Source: Acetobacteraceae bacterium (GTDB lineage: Bacteria > Pseudomonadota > Alphaproteobacteria > Acetobacterales > Acetobacteraceae). From it: a DNA stretch of 45,891 bases. The stretch lies in the NCBI GenBank assembly GCA_003164455.1, contig PLTJ01000064.1:1-45891 (forward strand). The letters are read 5' to 3'. The translations under genes were made by a program, and so were the position numbers. The notes under the pieces are model-generated. The model did not search any database and was not told the origin of the DNA. It saw only the letters and a program-made list of their open reading frames with translations. Below are positions 35,700-45,845 of this stretch, piece after piece. Each line of letters begins with the position of its first letter. Position 1 is the stretch's first letter.

Positions 35700-37298
35700 T
35701 CAGGTCGGAACGAATTGCCTGCGCGGGACGCGCGCTTGACTGGAAAGGCGCTTCATGTCGTCGAGAAGTCCCATCGGCTCGGGTGCAAACAGGCGTGCGT
35801 CCATCGTCTTCATTGTCCGCGACACGGCGGGGCGGAAGGCCATGCGGTCCAGCACATCGCGCTGCACATCAACGCCGGGGGCCACCTCCGTCAACTCCAA
35901 CATGCCGTTCACGGCACGAAATACGCAACGCTCCGTCACGAATAGCGCGCTCCGGCCTTCCTCCTGCGCGAACGCAGAGTTGTAGCAAACCTGCTCGATA
36001 TGCTCGACGAACTTGCTGTGCCGTCCCTCGCTGATGATACGCAGTCGGCCACCCTCGCACGCTACCTGCAGACCGCCAGCGGTGAACGTGCCACTGAACA
36101 CGACTTTCCGAGCGTTCTGACTGATATTGATGAAACCGCCGATGCCGACGATTCTGGACCCGAAGCGGCTGACATTCACGTTCCCCGCCGGGTCGACCTC
36201 CGCCGCCGACAGGAAAGCCACGTCCAGTCCGCCACCGTCGTAGAAGTCGAACTGATAAGGCTCGTCCACCATGGCATCATAGTTCTCGGCGGCCCCCGAA
36301 TCGCGGCCGGTCAGCGGAGCGCCGCCAATGAAACCTTGCTCGTTCGTGAGTACGATCAGGTCGAGGATCTCCTCCTCTGCTGCAATGGTGGAGATGCCGG
36401 TGCTGATCCCCGCGCCCAGATTGCAAACCGCACCCGGCACCAGCTCCATCGCGGCTCGCCGGGCGATGATCTTGCGGTGATCGAACGGCATACAGCGCAT
36501 GCCGTTCAGCGGCACGCGTAGCTCGCCGGCATAGCTCGGGCTGTAGTTCGTGTGGTAGGTCTGCCGCTGCTCTGGATCGACCACGACGTAGTCGACCAGA
36601 ATGCCGGGAATCTTGACCAGCTTCTGCGGCAACGTGCCACGCCGGGCCAGCCGCTTGACCTGCACCACCACCGCCGCACCCTGGCGGCGAGCGGCCTGTG
36701 CCGAGGAGATCATCTCCCCCGGAATGGCCTCCTGCTCCATCGTGATGTTGCCATCCTCGTCAGCGGTGGTGCCACGCAGCAGGACAACGTCCAACGCAAA
36801 CGGCTTGAAGCGCAGCCACTCCTTGCCGTCGATCTCCATTAACGCAATCAGGTCCTCGCGGGCACTCGGGCTCTGGCGCGCGCCGCCATGGCGCGGGTCA
36901 ACGAAACTGTGCAACCCAGTGCGGGTGATCAGCCCTGGCCGGCCGGCAGCCATGTCGCGCATGATCTGCGCCATCACGCCCTGCGGCAGCGTATAGGATT
37001 CGATCTTGTCCTGCATCGCGAGGTCGCTCAGCACTGGCGAATCGACCAGCGCGCTGGTGATGCTGCGGCGGAGCATGCCGGCGTGGGCAAATCGCGCGGC
37101 CCCCTTGGCGGCGTGGTCGCCCAGCCCGACGACATGGATCAGGCACAGGTCGCGCGGCGTCCCGGAAGTCAGGAATCGCTGCTCGATCGCTTCAAGGATT
37201 GCCTCGGGAATCGCGTGGCCGCCCCCGGAGCCGCTGACTAGGACGCTGTCACCGGTCTGCACGAGTTCGGCTGCTTGGCGAGCGCTGAGTAGTTGCAT
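35700..37298 (-). CDS. Acyl-CoA:acetate/3-ketoacid CoA transferase, fused alpha-beta
   Basis: MQLLSARQAAELVQTGDSVLVSGSGGGHAIPEAILEAIEQRF...CNLGAGISTGISTIAAEE. Confidence 0.87.
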   Translation of the reverse strand: MQLLSARQAAELVQTGDSVLVSGSGGGHAIPEAILEAIEQRFLTSGTPRDLCLIHVVGLGDHAAKGAARFAHAGMLRRSITSALVDSPVLSDLAMQDKIESYTLPQGVMAQIMRDMAAGRPGLITRTGLHSFVDPRHGGARQSPSAREDLIALMEIDGKEWLRFKPFALDVVLLRGTTADEDGNITMEQEAIPGEMISSAQAARRQGAAVVVQVKRLARRGTLPQKLVKIPGILVDYVVVDPEQRQTYHTNYSPSYAGELRVPLNGMRCMPFDHRKIIARRAAMELVPGAVCNLGAGISTGISTIAAEEEILDLIVLTNEQGFIGGAPLTGRDSGAAENYDAMVDEPYQFDFYDGGGLDVAFLSAAEVDPAGNVNVSRFGSRIVGIGGFINISQNARKVVFSGTFTAGGLQVACEGGRLRIISEGRHSKFVEHIEQVCYNSAFAQEEGRSALFVTERCVFRAVNGMLELTEVAPGVDVQRDVLDRMAFRPAVSRTMKTMDARLFAPEPMGLLDDMKRLSSQARVPRRQFVPT

Positions 37299-37367
37299 TG
37301 TGTCGGCTTCCTCGGACCCTGCCTGGTGCGAGCGCAGATCGGCCTTCAACGGCACGCCGCGCAGCGC

Positions 37368-37383
37368 ATGTAACCGGATACAT
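37368..37383. promoter_or_regulatory. LacI-type operator-like site ATGTAACCGGATACAT (site A)
   Basis: Identical 16-mer at 37515; palindromic except one symmetric position pair. Confidence 0.65.
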
Positions 37384-37514
37384 ACGGGCCCGGGCCTTGC
37401 AGTGTCAAACGCCGGTCCGGTCCGGTCGGAAGTTCCGAATTCGAGCGGATGCCGTCGATTCCAAACCGCATCACGGGGTCGCACGCGATAGCCCTTGCGA
37501 ACCCGGTCGCAATC

Positions 37515-37530
37515 ATGTAACCGGATACAT
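37515..37530. promoter_or_regulatory. LacI-type operator-like site ATGTAACCGGATACAT (site B)
   Basis: Identical to 37368-37383. Confidence 0.65.
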
Positions 37531-37630
37531 AAGGACGCGATTGACCGGCCAGAACGGTCTTCGGAGGAAGCGGCATGCAGCAGACGGGAGACGACGTTCC
37601 TTGGCACCGACCGCACGCGGCGAGCCTGGC

Positions 37631-38464
37631 ATGACCGCGGATAATCCAGCGCCTCCCAGCGACCGCCGCCAGCGCAAAGGCATGGGCTACAGCGGCAACT
37701 GGACACTTCGACTACTTCGGCCGATCCTGCCGGCGCTCGTTTTCGTCGGGCTGATTGTGGCCTGGTGGCTCGCAGTTGCGTTGCTCAATATCCCTGTCTA
37801 CCTGCTGCCGCCGCCCCAGGACGTGCTGCCCCGGCTGTTCGCTGCGCGCCAGAGCCTCTGGATCAACAGTCTGGTCACGGTGGAGGAGATCGTCCTGGGC
37901 TTCGCCCTGTCGGTCATCACAGCCATACCGCTTGGCCTGCTGATCGCACTGTCGCCCACGGCGAAGCGCATGCTCTACCCCTTGCTCGTTTTCATTCAGT
38001 TGGTTCCCAAGATCGCAATTGCGCCCTTGTTCGTCGTCTGGATCGGCTTCGGCCCGACGTCGAAGGTGATGCTCACATTGCTGCTCACTTTCTTTCCTCT
38101 GTTGCTTGCCAGCATCGCCGGTTTCCAGATCCTCGACCAACGGTTCCTCTACCTGACCCGATCGATGGGTGCGACCGTCTGGCAGACCTTCCGCTACCTG
38201 CGCTTCCCTTCTGCGCTACCGGTCATCTTTGGCGGCCTGAAGACCTCAGCGACGATCGCCGCCACGGCTGCGATCGTCGCTGAGTTCGTCGGCGCCAACA
38301 AGGGGCTGGGCTACGTGCTGCTGCAAGCCACCGGAACACTCGATACGACACTTGTGTTTGCAGTCCTGTTCCTTCTGACGATCATCGGGCTGGCGCTGAA
38401 CAGCGTGGTCGAAGTCCTCGAATATCTGATGTCGCCCTGGCGCCGCCGGCGCGACGTGAACTGA
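37631..38464 (+). CDS. NitT/TauT-family ABC transporter permease
   Basis: LLPPPQDVLPRLFAARQSLWINSLVTVEEIVLGFALSVITAIPLGLLIALSP. Confidence 0.9.
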   Translation: MTADNPAPPSDRRQRKGMGYSGNWTLRLLRPILPALVFVGLIVAWWLAVALLNIPVYLLPPPQDVLPRLFAARQSLWINSLVTVEEIVLGFALSVITAIPLGLLIALSPTAKRMLYPLLVFIQLVPKIAIAPLFVVWIGFGPTSKVMLTLLLTFFPLLLASIAGFQILDQRFLYLTRSMGATVWQTFRYLRFPSALPVIFGGLKTSATIAATAAIVAEFVGANKGLGYVLLQATGTLDTTLVFAVLFLLTIIGLALNSVVEVLEYLMSPWRRRRDVN

Positions 38465-38515
38465 ACCGTGTCTCTGCAACGCCTTAGACAAATCACAAGG
38501 AAACTGGAGGAGACA

Positions 38516-39565
38516 ATGACCGAAGGAAGATTGAGGACCCAGCGCGGCCGCGGCTGGCTGGCAGATGCGGTGGTGCTGCCTGTGCTCGCCGCAGCCATCA
38601 TGGGGACGCTCGCCGCCCCGGCCGCCGCCAAGGATCTTTATCCTGTCACTTTCCAACTCAACTATCCGGCGGCAGGCTTCAATGCCGGATTCGAATTGGC
38701 GGTACAGAACGGGCTTTACAGGGATGCCGGGCTGGACGTCAAAATTGAGCAAGGCAACGGTTCGCAAATCACCGCGCAGCTCGTTGCCGGCGGCAAGAGC
38801 GACATTGCCTTTGCCGATTCCGCGCCGGTGATGAAGCTTGTTTCGCAGGGCGCGAAGATCAAGGTTCTGGCGACTATTTTGCAAGGCAACCCGAACCAGG
38901 TGACGGCGCTGAAGAAGACCGGCCTGAAATCGGTTGCCGACATCAAAGGCCGGTCGGTGGCGCTGCCGAACGGCGGCTCTCAGGCAGCGATGTTCCCGCT
39001 TGTGCTGGCAGCGAACGGCCTGAAGGAATCCGATGTGCAACTTGTCAACATGCCACCGGAGTCGATGGTTGCGTCCCTTCTGCAGGGCAGGGTGGAAGTG
39101 ATTCTGGGCTCGATCGACAATTTCGCCATCGCGCTGAAATCCTTCGGCGCCGAGACGACCGACTTCCCGTTCATTGACAATGGCGCGCCGACGGTGTCGA
39201 CCTCCATCATCGCTTCCGAAAGCTTCCTCGCGGCGCATCCGGATATCGCCAGGGCGTTCGTCGCTGCGAGCCTGAAGGGCTGGAAGGCCGCCGTGGATAA
39301 TCCGACCGCCGCGGTTGCCGCCATGATGGCCATGTTTCCCGATGCCTCCGAGAAGCTCGCGCCGGCCCAGCTTGACGCCACAAAATTCCTGATGTGCGTC
39401 AACCACGCGAAGTACGTCGGCAAAGCGGAGCCCGCGCAATGGGCCGACACAGTTCGGATTCTGAGCGCGATCGACATCCTTCCTGCCAGCATTCCAGCTT
39501 CCGCCTACTACACCTACGACTATTTGCCGCCGGACTCGGAGTTGAGCCCATGTCCACTCAAGTGA
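38516..39565 (+). CDS. NMT1/TauA-like ABC substrate-binding protein
   Basis: VTFQLNYPAAGFNAGFELAVQNGLYRDAGLDVKIEQGNGSQITAQLVAGGKSDIAFAD. Confidence 0.9.
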   Translation: MTEGRLRTQRGRGWLADAVVLPVLAAAIMGTLAAPAAAKDLYPVTFQLNYPAAGFNAGFELAVQNGLYRDAGLDVKIEQGNGSQITAQLVAGGKSDIAFADSAPVMKLVSQGAKIKVLATILQGNPNQVTALKKTGLKSVADIKGRSVALPNGGSQAAMFPLVLAANGLKESDVQLVNMPPESMVASLLQGRVEVILGSIDNFAIALKSFGAETTDFPFIDNGAPTVSTSIIASESFLAAHPDIARAFVAASLKGWKAAVDNPTAAVAAMMAMFPDASEKLAPAQLDATKFLMCVNHAKYVGKAEPAQWADTVRILSAIDILPASIPASAYYTYDYLPPDSELSPCPLK

Positions 39566-39576
39566 TCTGACGAAAG

Positions 39577-40404
39577 ATGCGAAGCACGGTGACGACAGGG
39601 AACAGCGGCCTGCGTCTGGCGGCGACACGCGGTGTCCGGATCGAGATCGACGGCATCAACAAGGTCTACGGCGAAGGGACAGGGTACGCGTTCGAAGCCC
39701 TTCGCCCGACCACCGTCGACATCCGACCCGGCGAATTCGTTTCTGTCGTGGGACCGAGCGGATGCGGCAAAAGCACGCTGATGCTGATCGTCGCCGGCTT
39801 GCTGCGGGCCTCGCAGGGCACGGTTCTGGTGGACGATAAGCCGTTGTCGGGGCCACTCATCGACGTCGGCATCGCCTTTCAGGACCACCTCCTGCTCGAC
39901 TTCCGCACGGCGGAGGACAACGTTCTTCTGCCGGCCGTCATTCGCCGCTTGCCGCTCGCGCCGATTCGCGAGCGGACCCGGGAGCTGTTTGAGCGCCTCG
40001 GGCTGACGAAGGCGACGAACCGTTATCCGCACGAACTGTCTGGCGGCATGCGCCAGCGCGTGTCCTTGGCCCGCGCGCTGGTATTGCAACCGTCGGTGCT
40101 GCTGATGGACGAGCCCTTCGGTGCACTGGATGCGCTGACGCGGGTTCAGGTACGCCATGACCTCGAGCAGTTGTGGATGACGGAGCAACCAACGGTGCTG
40201 TTCATCACCCATAGCGTCGAGGAAGCGGTCGGGCTATCCGACCGGGTCCTGGTGATGGCGCCATCACCCGGCCAGGTCGTCGAGGAGTTGCGGATCGACC
40301 TTCCCCGACCTCGTCCGGTGGCGCTGGGTGAAAAGCCTGCTCTCGCCGCATATTCGAAGCGTATCTATGACCATTTTGCGCGGCTTGGGGTCATTCGTCG
40401 TTGA
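39577..40404 (+). CDS. NitT/TauT-family ABC transporter ATP-binding protein
   Basis: Walker A VGPSGCGKSTLM, signature LSGGMRQRVSLARALV, Walker B LLMDEPFGALDALT. Confidence 0.95.
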   Translation: MRSTVTTGNSGLRLAATRGVRIEIDGINKVYGEGTGYAFEALRPTTVDIRPGEFVSVVGPSGCGKSTLMLIVAGLLRASQGTVLVDDKPLSGPLIDVGIAFQDHLLLDFRTAEDNVLLPAVIRRLPLAPIRERTRELFERLGLTKATNRYPHELSGGMRQRVSLARALVLQPSVLLMDEPFGALDALTRVQVRHDLEQLWMTEQPTVLFITHSVEEAVGLSDRVLVMAPSPGQVVEELRIDLPRPRPVALGEKPALAAYSKRIYDHFARLGVIRR

Positions 40405-40444
40405 GCGGGCGGGTTTTCCCAGGCTTGGGGTGCCGGCCGACCTG

Positions 40445-40461
40445 ATGACCGGTCCGGTCAT
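40445..40461. promoter_or_regulatory. Perfect 8-1-8 palindrome ATGACCGG-T-CCGGTCAT upstream of the lacI-family gene
   Basis: Read directly. Confidence 0.45.
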
Positions 40462-40484
40462 GGGGGACACTTGGACTGGGGGAG

Positions 40485-41612
40485 TTGATGCGTAAGATGG
40501 ATCGTCGAAAATCCCAACCAGCATCCCCGATTCCGCCGACCAACGTTGGCCTGCGCGATGTTGCGAAAGCCGCCGGTGTCTCGACGGCGACGGTGTCCCG
40601 GGCGATGAACATGCCTGAGGTTGTCTCGGTGGAGCTGCGGGAACGCATTGCCACTGCCATCCGGGATCTTGGTTGGGTGCCGCATGGTGCCGCGCGCGCG
40701 TTGGCGACACGGCGCAGTGGCGCGATCGGGGCGGTGTTCCCGACCTTGTCCCATGGTGACTTCGCGCGCGCAGCGGAGGGCCTGCAAGGGGAACTGACGG
40801 CGCACGGCTACACCTTGCTGCTGGGATGCTCGCAATACGACCTGGCTCAGGAGTACCAACTCGTCCGCCAGTTTGTCGAAGGCGGCGTGGATGCGATTGC
40901 ATTGGTGGGAACCACGCACCAGACAGAACTGACCGAGTTGTTGACACGGCGCCGGGTGCCCTATGTCAACACTTTCAACTACGACCCCTTGCAGCAGGTT
41001 GATTGCATCGGGCCGGACAATCGGAAAGCCATGCGAGCCTTGGCCAATCACCTGATCGCGCAAGGGCATCGGAGGTTTGGGGTGATTGCTCAGTCCGTTC
41101 AGAATAACGATCGTGCGGCAGCGCGCCTGCAGGGCATACGGGACGCGCTCGCCGAAGCCGGGTTGTCCATCCGGCCGAACCATTTCACGGAAGGTCGATG
41201 GAGCATCGCCGAGGGACGCGCCTTGTTCAGCACCATCATCGCCCGCAATCCCTGGCCCACCGCCATCATCTGCGGCAACGCCTTCCTTGCTGTCGGCGCG
41301 GTACTGGAGGCGCTCAGCCGCAACATCAAGTTGCCAGGCGACCTGTCCATCGTGGGATATGACGACGTCGAGATCATGCGGGAGTTGCCGGTGCCGATTA
41401 CCACGCTCAGGGTGCGAAGCGATGACGTTGGGCGAAGGGCGGCGAACTATCTGATCGCGGCGCTCAATGGTCGGCGGACCGATATCGCGCTTGAGTGTGA
41501 CGTCGAAATAGTGGAACGACTTTCTTCTGGCCCGCCTCGCCGGCGACTGGCGGCAGGGCAGCACAAGGCTTTTGTATCGGGCGACGAGGGTCCGAAACGT
41601 CGCGAGCTGTAG
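40485..41612 (+). CDS. LacI family transcriptional regulator
   Basis: TNVGLRDVAKAAGVSTATVSRAMNMPEVVSVELRERIATAIRDLGWVPHGAARAL. Confidence 0.95.
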   Translation: MMRKMDRRKSQPASPIPPTNVGLRDVAKAAGVSTATVSRAMNMPEVVSVELRERIATAIRDLGWVPHGAARALATRRSGAIGAVFPTLSHGDFARAAEGLQGELTAHGYTLLLGCSQYDLAQEYQLVRQFVEGGVDAIALVGTTHQTELTELLTRRRVPYVNTFNYDPLQQVDCIGPDNRKAMRALANHLIAQGHRRFGVIAQSVQNNDRAAARLQGIRDALAEAGLSIRPNHFTEGRWSIAEGRALFSTIIARNPWPTAIICGNAFLAVGAVLEALSRNIKLPGDLSIVGYDDVEIMRELPVPITTLRVRSDDVGRRAANYLIAALNGRRTDIALECDVEIVERLSSGPPRRRLAAGQHKAFVSGDEGPKRREL

Positions 41613-41852
41613 GCAAGTCGCGGCGATGGCGCCGGCTCATCAGTGTCCGCGGGAAATGCATGTTTCTTGAACCAACATATCTGACGGCAATGCACATGTT
41701 TTTCCGCAAAGGTACGATGGACGATCACCGCGTACAAAGGGGCAGCACGAACTGGCCGATTGCACCGCCCGGGCCGGTCTGCTAGAGAATCAACGAGAGC
41801 CCGACTGGGCCAGGAGGAGAGGAACGATGGCAAAGCGCTCGGTTGCACCGTA

Positions 41853-42599
41853 ATGAAACAGTGCGGCACTGCCCTCGTCACCGGGGCCGGCAACGGCATC
41901 GGTCTGGCAACCGCCCGGGCTCTCGCTGCTTCCGGCTACTCCGTCGCTCTCGCCAGTCTCGAGGCCGACGCGCCGCCGCTGACCGATGCAATGCGTTATT
42001 ATCAGGCCGATATCGCCCAGATCGGTGAGCACGCGGTGTTGCTGGCGCGGATAGTCGCCGACCTCGGTCCCCTCACCTGCCTGGTCAACAGCGCCGGTGT
42101 TACGTCGCTGAAGCGGGGCGACATGCTCGGACTTTCGCCAGAGAGCTTCGATCGCCTGCTGGGCATCAATCTCCGCGGAACCTTCTTTCTGACGCAAGCC
42201 GTAGCCCGGCACATGCTGGATTGCCGGCCAGCAGCCAACGTGCCACGTACCATCATCACGATCGGATCGGCCAACGCCGAGATCGTCGGAGAGAACCGGG
42301 CCGACTACTGCATGGCCAAGGCGGCATTGGCGATGATGAGCAAACTGTTCGCCGCCCGTCTGGCCAGTGCCGGCATTGCGGTGTTCGAGATAAGGCCTGG
42401 CATCATCCACACCGCCATGACCTTGCCGGCCGCCGCGCGCTACGACCAGTTCATCGCTGACGGCGGTGTACCGATGAACCGCTGGGGCGAACCAGACGAT
42501 GTTGCCGCGACGGTCGTCACGCTGGCCCGCGGCGACATCCCGTACGCCACCGGAATCCACCTGGATATAGGCGGCGGCATGCAACTGCATCGCGTCTAG
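41853..42599 (+). CDS. Short-chain dehydrogenase/reductase (SDR)
   Basis: GTALVTGAGNGIGLATARALAASGYSVALASLE...CLVNSAGV...YCMAKAAL. Confidence 0.93.
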   Translation: MKQCGTALVTGAGNGIGLATARALAASGYSVALASLEADAPPLTDAMRYYQADIAQIGEHAVLLARIVADLGPLTCLVNSAGVTSLKRGDMLGLSPESFDRLLGINLRGTFFLTQAVARHMLDCRPAANVPRTIITIGSANAEIVGENRADYCMAKAALAMMSKLFAARLASAGIAVFEIRPGIIHTAMTLPAAARYDQFIADGGVPMNRWGEPDDVAATVVTLARGDIPYATGIHLDIGGGMQLHRV

Positions 42600-42625
42600 C
42601 CCGCACGCGCAACGAGGAAGGAACC

Positions 42626-44542
42626 ATGGACAGCAGTACGGGTGCAATGTCAGCCGCCATTCCTCCGACTTCGACGAGCCAATCCGAGGCGGCATCCCTG
42701 TTTGTGGAATGGGGCAGAGCCGGCCTGATCCTCACCTCGATCGTGCACCTGGTCGAGCATGTGATGGCTGTCATTCTGGCCATTGATGTCCTGGTCGTTT
42801 TCGGTTCCGTGGTCTTCCGCTACTTTCTTCACAATCCGATCAACTGGGCCGAAGAAGTGGCCAGCGCTCTGATGGGGATGTTGGTTTTTCTCGGTGCCGG
42901 AACTGTTCTGGCTCGAGGCAAACATTCCGGTTTGGAATCTGCGCGCCAGTTGTTTCCGCATCGCTGGCATCAGACGTTGATCCAACTTTGCCACTGGATC
43001 ATTGTCGCGGTGGCAGCAGGGCTCGTTTTTGCGTCTATCCAATTGGCGATCCTCTCGGCCGGCGAGATCACGCCGCTCGGGTTGCCGCAATGGATCTTCA
43101 TCTACCCTCCCATCGTCGGCAGTTGCTTTTTGTTGGTCGTTGCGATGGCCAGAGCGGTTGCCGGTCCCAGACGAACAGTCTGCTGGACGCTGGCCGCAAG
43201 CCTTTGTTTGTCGATCGCGGTTTGGGCGTGGAACACATACGCACCCGACTACGGAATGACGTCGGCCATGCTGATCGGGATCACCGCCATCCTGCCTTTG
43301 GTTATCGGCGTTCCCATCGCATTTTCCCTGGCGTTCTCCGCGCTGGTCTATTTCCTGACCAATCCGTCATTGAACATATCCATCTACTCACAGCAGCTTA
43401 TCGCCGGCTGCGGCCACTTTGTTCTTCTCGCCATTCCTTTCTTCATCCTGGCCGGTCTGGCCATGGAGGCCAATGGGATGTCGATTCGTCTTATCGAACT
43501 TTTGCTGCGTATGATGGGCAGAACGCGGGGCGGGCTGAATATCATCATCGTGGTTGCCTCCGCGTTCTTTTCCGGCATTTCCGGATCCAAGAATGCAGAC
43601 ATTGCAGCGGTCGGTCCGGTGATAATGCCGGCGGTGCGGAGGACCGGGCAGGATCCGAACGACGCGGCCGGCCTGCTGGCGGCTACCGCGATAATGTCTG
43701 AGACTATTCCGCCCTGTATCAACATTATTGTTTTTGGCTTTGTCGCGAACGTCTCGATCGGCGGCCTATTTGTTGCCGGGCTTGTGCCGGCGGGCGTGCT
43801 CGCCCTGACGCTTATTGCGGTAGTCGTCTACTTTGGTAAACGGATCAACCCGGCTGAAGCCTTCGACCAGAACAAGCCGCTGATGCCTTTGATCGGCGGC
43901 GCAATGGTCGGCCTCATCATGATTTTGATGATCGGGCGCGGAGTCATGATCGGGGTGGCCACCTCAACCGAGATCTCCGCTTTCGCTGTGGTGTACGCTT
44001 TCGTCGTCGGGTCCCTGGCGTTTCGGGAACTGACCGTCAAATCGACGATAAGGCTGTTCGTTCAATCGGCCGCGACCACAAGCTCCATCCTCTTCATCGT
44101 GGCTGCGGCTTCAGCATTGGCCTATTCGCTCACGATCGAGCAAATTCCCCAGAACTTGTCGATCGATCTCATCGCGTTTGGCCGAGACTACGGCAGCGTC
44201 ATGTTCCTGCTTGCTTCATCGGTCATGATGATTTTCTTCGGTTCGATATTGGAAGGGGCTCCCGCTCTGATCATTTTCGCTCCGCTTCTGACTCCAGTCG
44301 CTGCCAGGTTGGGCATTGACCCACTGCATTTCGGTATCGTGACGGTCGTGGCGATGGGGGTGGGGCTCTGCTCCCCTCCGCTGGGAGTGGGTCTCTATAC
44401 CACCTGTGCAGTCACTCAGACCGATATAAAAGATGTGTCTCGATCGATGATGAAATATCTTGCCGTGCTTCTTATCGGACTATTATTGCTGATTCTTGTA
44501 CCAGGTTTTTCTCTGTGGTTGCCCCGGCGATGGGGTCTCTAG
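42626..44542 (+). CDS. TRAP transporter fused permease (DctQ-DctM)
   Basis: N-terminal DctQ (FRYFLHNPINWAEEVASALMGMLVFLGAG) and DctM (LAIPFFILAGLAMEANGMSIRLIELL..ISGSKNADIAAVGPVIMPA). Confidence 0.92.
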   Translation: MDSSTGAMSAAIPPTSTSQSEAASLFVEWGRAGLILTSIVHLVEHVMAVILAIDVLVVFGSVVFRYFLHNPINWAEEVASALMGMLVFLGAGTVLARGKHSGLESARQLFPHRWHQTLIQLCHWIIVAVAAGLVFASIQLAILSAGEITPLGLPQWIFIYPPIVGSCFLLVVAMARAVAGPRRTVCWTLAASLCLSIAVWAWNTYAPDYGMTSAMLIGITAILPLVIGVPIAFSLAFSALVYFLTNPSLNISIYSQQLIAGCGHFVLLAIPFFILAGLAMEANGMSIRLIELLLRMMGRTRGGLNIIIVVASAFFSGISGSKNADIAAVGPVIMPAVRRTGQDPNDAAGLLAATAIMSETIPPCINIIVFGFVANVSIGGLFVAGLVPAGVLALTLIAVVVYFGKRINPAEAFDQNKPLMPLIGGAMVGLIMILMIGRGVMIGVATSTEISAFAVVYAFVVGSLAFRELTVKSTIRLFVQSAATTSSILFIVAAASALAYSLTIEQIPQNLSIDLIAFGRDYGSVMFLLASSVMMIFFGSILEGAPALIIFAPLLTPVAARLGIDPLHFGIVTVVAMGVGLCSPPLGVGLYTTCAVTQTDIKDVSRSMMKYLAVLLIGLLLLILVPGFSLWLPRRWGL

Positions 44543-44603
44543 AGATCATGAGTCGCTGTTTCGCCAATGTGGCCAAAGGTCACTTCAATGGAGGAGAAGG
44601 TCA

Positions 44604-45638
44604 ATGAACGGGTTCATAAGCTCTCGCCGCAATTTTCTGATGGGGGCAGCCACCGCGGCCGGCTCGCTTTGTGCGCCAGCCCTTGCGTTTGGTCAGTCCG
44701 TCAAGCCGATCCGTCTCCGCGTCTCGTCCAGCCTGACGACCGACGAATTTTCGGAGCACTATGTCTGGTTTCGGCGTTTCGCCGATAACCTGCAAGCGTC
44801 CGTCGGCGAGCGGATCAAGCTCGATTACTTCCCGAACGGCCAGTTGGGCGCCGAGAATGACGTCGCTCAGCAGGTAAAGACGGGAACCGTCGACATCATG
44901 ATCAGCGGCTCGTCTTATTGGGCGACGGTGGTGCCGGAAGTCGGCATGCTCGACCTGGGCTACCTGTTCGACAGCTACGACCAGCAAAAGAGGCATCTGC
45001 ATGGCGCTGTCGGCAAGCGGTTGGCGCAAGTGGTTTATGACCGTAGCAAGGTCACCATTCTCGGCTGGACGTCCACGTTTGGTGCCCGCAATATCTACAC
45101 CAAGAAGCCCGTTGCCTCGCTGGCTGACGTCAAGAATGTCAAGATCCGTGTGCTGCCTGCGCCGACCTTCATTCAGACGATCGAAGCGATGGGTGCCATA
45201 CCCACCCCGATAGCGATGAATGAGCTTTACACTGCCCTGCAGACCGGCATCGTTGACGGCTTCGAGCAAAACGCCGGCACCGTGCTGGGCATGAAGCTCT
45301 ACGAGACGACCAAGAACTGTTACCTCTCCGAGCACATGTTCCTGCCGATATCGGCTGCGGCAAGCCCGCGTGTCATATCGACAATGCCGGCCGATTTGCT
45401 GCCTGCCTTCCTGCAGGCGGCGCAGGAAGCATCCGTTTACCAGTACGCCGAGACGCCAGCCAAAGTCCAAAAAGCGACGGATGAACTGGTGAAGCTCGGT
45501 GTCAAGTACTCCCCGATGACACCTGGCGATCGCAAGGCAGTGCGGCAGGAAGTGACCCGCAAGGTATGGGACCCGTTCACTGACAAATATCCGCTGACCA
45601 AGCCGCTTATAGCGGAAATCGACAACGACCGGACTTGA
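44604..45638 (+). CDS. TRAP transporter substrate-binding protein (DctP family), Tat-like signal
   Basis: SSRRNFLMGAATAAGSLCAPALAFG; KLDYFPNGQLGAENDVAQQVKTGTVDIMI. Confidence 0.92.
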   Translation: MNGFISSRRNFLMGAATAAGSLCAPALAFGQSVKPIRLRVSSSLTTDEFSEHYVWFRRFADNLQASVGERIKLDYFPNGQLGAENDVAQQVKTGTVDIMISGSSYWATVVPEVGMLDLGYLFDSYDQQKRHLHGAVGKRLAQVVYDRSKVTILGWTSTFGARNIYTKKPVASLADVKNVKIRVLPAPTFIQTIEAMGAIPTPIAMNELYTALQTGIVDGFEQNAGTVLGMKLYETTKNCYLSEHMFLPISAAASPRVISTMPADLLPAFLQAAQEASVYQYAETPAKVQKATDELVKLGVKYSPMTPGDRKAVRQEVTRKVWDPFTDKYPLTKPLIAEIDNDRT

Positions 45639-45720
45639 ACCTGCATTCCGACTTTGGTCCCTGGATCTCGGTCAAACCCATCGTCGGTTGGGTACAAATC
45701 GGCTGCTTTTGAACGCGAAC

Positions 45721-45792
45721 GAGGGGCGGGAATGGTCGCCCCTCAGGAAAGGGGGCTTGGCGTGGGTGCCAAGCGCCAGGAACGCCTGGCGC
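45721..45792. terminator. Three consecutive hairpins downstream of the TRAP operon
   Basis: GAGGGGCG/CGCCCCTC (45721-45744), GCTTGGC/GCCAAGC (45755-45774), GCGCCAGG/CCTGGCGC (45773-45792). Confidence 0.5.
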
Positions 45793-45845
45793 CGACGCAG
45801 AACGCCGAAGTCCGACAGCCCGCTCGCTAAGTATCTGATATCGCG

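Noticed and set aside
37400-37440. CCGGTCCGGTCCGGTCGG short repeat
   Set aside because: Simple low-complexity GC repeat, not clearly related to the operator sites.
38246-39628. 460-aa minus-strand ORF
   Set aside because: Antisense to a convincing NMT1/TauA-like substrate-binding protein; Arg/His-rich shadow.
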